Source of the DNA: JBKBIP01 sp046297495
GTDB taxonomy: Bacteria; Planctomycetota; Planctomycetia; Gemmatales; Gemmataceae
Assembly (NCBI GenBank): GCA_046297495.1
Contig: JBKBIP010000058.1
Span: forward strand, 1-16,533
Length of the DNA: 16,533 nt
Reading direction: 5' to 3'
A model generated the notes under the pieces. That model saw nothing but the letters and a program-made list of their open reading frames with translations. It was not told the origin of the DNA and ran no database searches. Shown here piece by piece: positions 15,173-16,533 of this stretch; the first letter of the stretch is position 1, and every line of letters starts with the position of its first letter. Both the position numbers and the translations under genes were made by a program.

Positions 15173-16375
15173 ATGACCACCGATCTTCACCCCCCCTTGC
15201 ACGGGATTCGCATTCTCGATGCCTCGCGCGTGTTGGCGGGGCCGTTCTGCGGGCAGGTGCTGGGAGACTTGGGGGCAGAAGTGCTCAAGGTCGAACGTCC
15301 CGGCAGCGGTGACGAAACCCGGACCTGGGGTCCTCCCTTTGTCGGCGAGCTGAGCGCCTATTTTCTCTCTTGCAATCGCAACAAGCGCGGCCTCACGTTG
15401 GACTTGGGCCAAGAGGAAGGCCAGCGGCTGTTTCGTGATCTAGCGCGACATTGCGATGTCTTGCTGGAGAATTTCCGCGCCACCAGCGCCGATAAGCTCG
15501 GACTCAGCCCGGAGCAGCTGCACGCCATCCATCCACAATTGATTATCTGTTCGATCTCTGGTTTTGGTCGAACAGGACCACTGAGCGACTTGCCCGGCTA
15601 CGATTTCGCCATCCAAGCATTAAGTGGTCTCATGAGCATCACTGGCCCCGTCGCGGGGCCACCGTGCAAGGTTGGCGTGGCCATCTCCGACGTGCTGACC
15701 GGCCTATTCGCCGCCATCGCCGTGTTGGCCTGTCTGCACGCCCGCCGCGCGTCGGGTCATGGGTATTGGATTGATCTGGCCTTGCTCGATTGCGCCGTAG
15801 CGGCTCAGGTCAACGTCGCCCAAGCGTATCTCGCCAACGGCCAAGTGCCGCCGCGCCAGGGCAACGCCCATTTGCAGATCGTGCCGTATCAACTCTTCGC
15901 CACGGCCGACAGCTGGCTCGTGCTGGCGGTGGGCAACGACGGCCAATGGCAACGCTTTTGCCACGTCGCCCAGCGTCCCGACTTGGCCGCCGACCCGCGT
16001 TTCACCACCAATACCCAACGCGTGCAACAGCGGGACATCCTGGTGCCCTTGATTGAAGCCCTCATGCGCACGCGCACCACACCAGACTGGGAAAAACTGC
16101 TGGTGCAAGCGGAAATCCCACACGCCCCCGTGTGGAACTACGCCGAGCTATTCGCCCATCTCCAAGCCGATGCCCGCCACCTGAAAATCCCCGTCCGCAC
16201 CCCCACCGGCCAAACCGTCGATCTCATCGGCCCCCCCTTTCATATCGCTGGCGTCACCCCGCCCGAACCGATCCCGCCGCCGACCCTGGGCCAGCACACG
16301 GAAGAAGTGTTGCGCCAGATGCTGGGATTGAATGACGAACAAGTGGCAGGATTACGACAACGCGGCGTAATCTGA
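15173..16375 (+). CDS. CaiB/BaiF (class III) family CoA-transferase
   Basis: This encodes 400 aa, the normal length of class III CoA-transferases, which move CoA between carboxylic acids through an aspartyl-CoA anhydride. The N-terminal signature is clear: GIRILDASRVLAGPFCGQVLG (split as GIRILDASRV / LAGPFCGQVLG), then LGAEVLKVERPGSGDETR. NKRGLTLDL and DVLLENFRA follow. The probable catalytic Asp is D173 in KVGVAISDVLTGLFAAI, equivalent by motif to Asp169 of formyl-CoA transferase. The mid-region HLQIVPYQLFATADSWLVLAVGND (HLQIVPYQLF plus WLVLAVGND) and the C-terminal TLGQHTEEVLRQMLGL are also characteristic. The substrate cannot be read from sequence; members handle formate/oxalate, carnitine, succinate or 2-arylpropionate-type acids. 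The start is the ATG at 15173, with no strong Shine-Dalgarno. No metabolic partner gene is adjacent. Confidence 0.93.
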   Translation: MTTDLHPPLHGIRILDASRVLAGPFCGQVLGDLGAEVLKVERPGSGDETRTWGPPFVGELSAYFLSCNRNKRGLTLDLGQEEGQRLFRDLARHCDVLLENFRATSADKLGLSPEQLHAIHPQLIICSISGFGRTGPLSDLPGYDFAIQALSGLMSITGPVAGPPCKVGVAISDVLTGLFAAIAVLACLHARRASGHGYWIDLALLDCAVAAQVNVAQAYLANGQVPPRQGNAHLQIVPYQLFATADSWLVLAVGNDGQWQRFCHVAQRPDLAADPRFTTNTQRVQQRDILVPLIEALMRTRTTPDWEKLLVQAEIPHAPVWNYAELFAHLQADARHLKIPVRTPTGQTVDLIGPPFHIAGVTPPEPIPPPTLGQHTEEVLRQMLGLNDEQVAGLRQRGVI

Positions 16376-16426
16376 GAGACATGCATACGTTTAGCGTGCG
16401 AGCCATCGGCAAGCAGTAAGACGAAC

Positions 16427-16533
16427 TCAGCTGGTCGAACTGTCCTTCCCCTGTTTCGCCAACATGGCCTTCAGCCGCGCCAGTTCGGCCTCAGCGGCGT
16501 CATCCCGTTGGCGCTGAATTGCCGCCTCACGCC
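16427..16533 (-). CDS. C-terminal end of a minus-strand gene, charged helical tail
   Basis: Only the last 34 codons and the stop (TGA at 16427-16429) are in the window. The readable residues are REAAIQRQRDD, AAEAELARLKAMLAKQ and GKDSSTS, an Ala/Arg/Glu-rich helix ending in a short polar tail. This resembles the C-termini of Uma2-family putative endonucleases common in planctomycetes and cyanobacteria (AEAE.L..L...G), but too little is present to assign the family. It is convergent with the CoA-transferase gene. The 51 bases between them show no clear terminator. Confidence 0.5.
   Translation of the reverse strand, partial: REAAIQRQRDDAAEAELARLKAMLAKQGKDSSTS

Overview
The window looks like chromosomal DNA of a planctomycete, most likely of the Gemmataceae type. 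This is inferred from the GC-rich composition, a very large surface-type protein built from PD40, PKD and GGPHVRVF-type FG-GAP repeats, and several families of dispersed intergenic palindromes. The lineage was not checked against any database.

Layout. Positions 2-3661 (+) hold the 3' part of a huge secreted or surface repeat protein, cut at the left edge. Convergent to it, positions 3763-13421 (-) form one long operon-like block, transcribed from right to left: nuoH, nuoJ, nuoK, nuoL, nuoM, nuoN, a 147-aa probable helical-bundle protein, and a TatD-family metal-dependent hydrolase. The block encodes six of the seven membrane-arm subunits of respiratory complex I. The Fe-S subunit NuoI, usually between nuoH and nuoJ, is absent, as are nuoA to nuoG. 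The peripheral arm must therefore be encoded elsewhere if the complex is complete. Junctions inside the block are either very tight (overlaps of 4 bases, gaps of 1-3 bases) or 81-130 bases long. Each of the three long gaps (H/J, L/M, M/N) holds a hairpin-forming element.

Divergent from nuoH is scpB (13583-14233, +), a chromosome-condensation partner of SMC. It is followed by a convergent gene for a proline-rich, C-terminally membrane-anchored protein with a helical N-terminus (14318-15010, -). Next comes a class III (CaiB/BaiF) CoA-transferase (15173-16375, +). The right edge holds only the last 34 codons of a minus-strand gene with a charged helical tail.

The most interesting signals are as follows. 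NuoL and NuoM carry large extra loops at equivalent positions (TM2-TM3 and TM6-TM7, both predicted on the periplasmic face), and NuoN does not have the TM6-TM7 insertion. NuoL also has a dense histidine cluster. A small uncharacterised protein is translationally coupled to nuoN. At least three families of intergenic repeats punctuate the operon. I see no CRISPR array, tRNA, rRNA or transposase.
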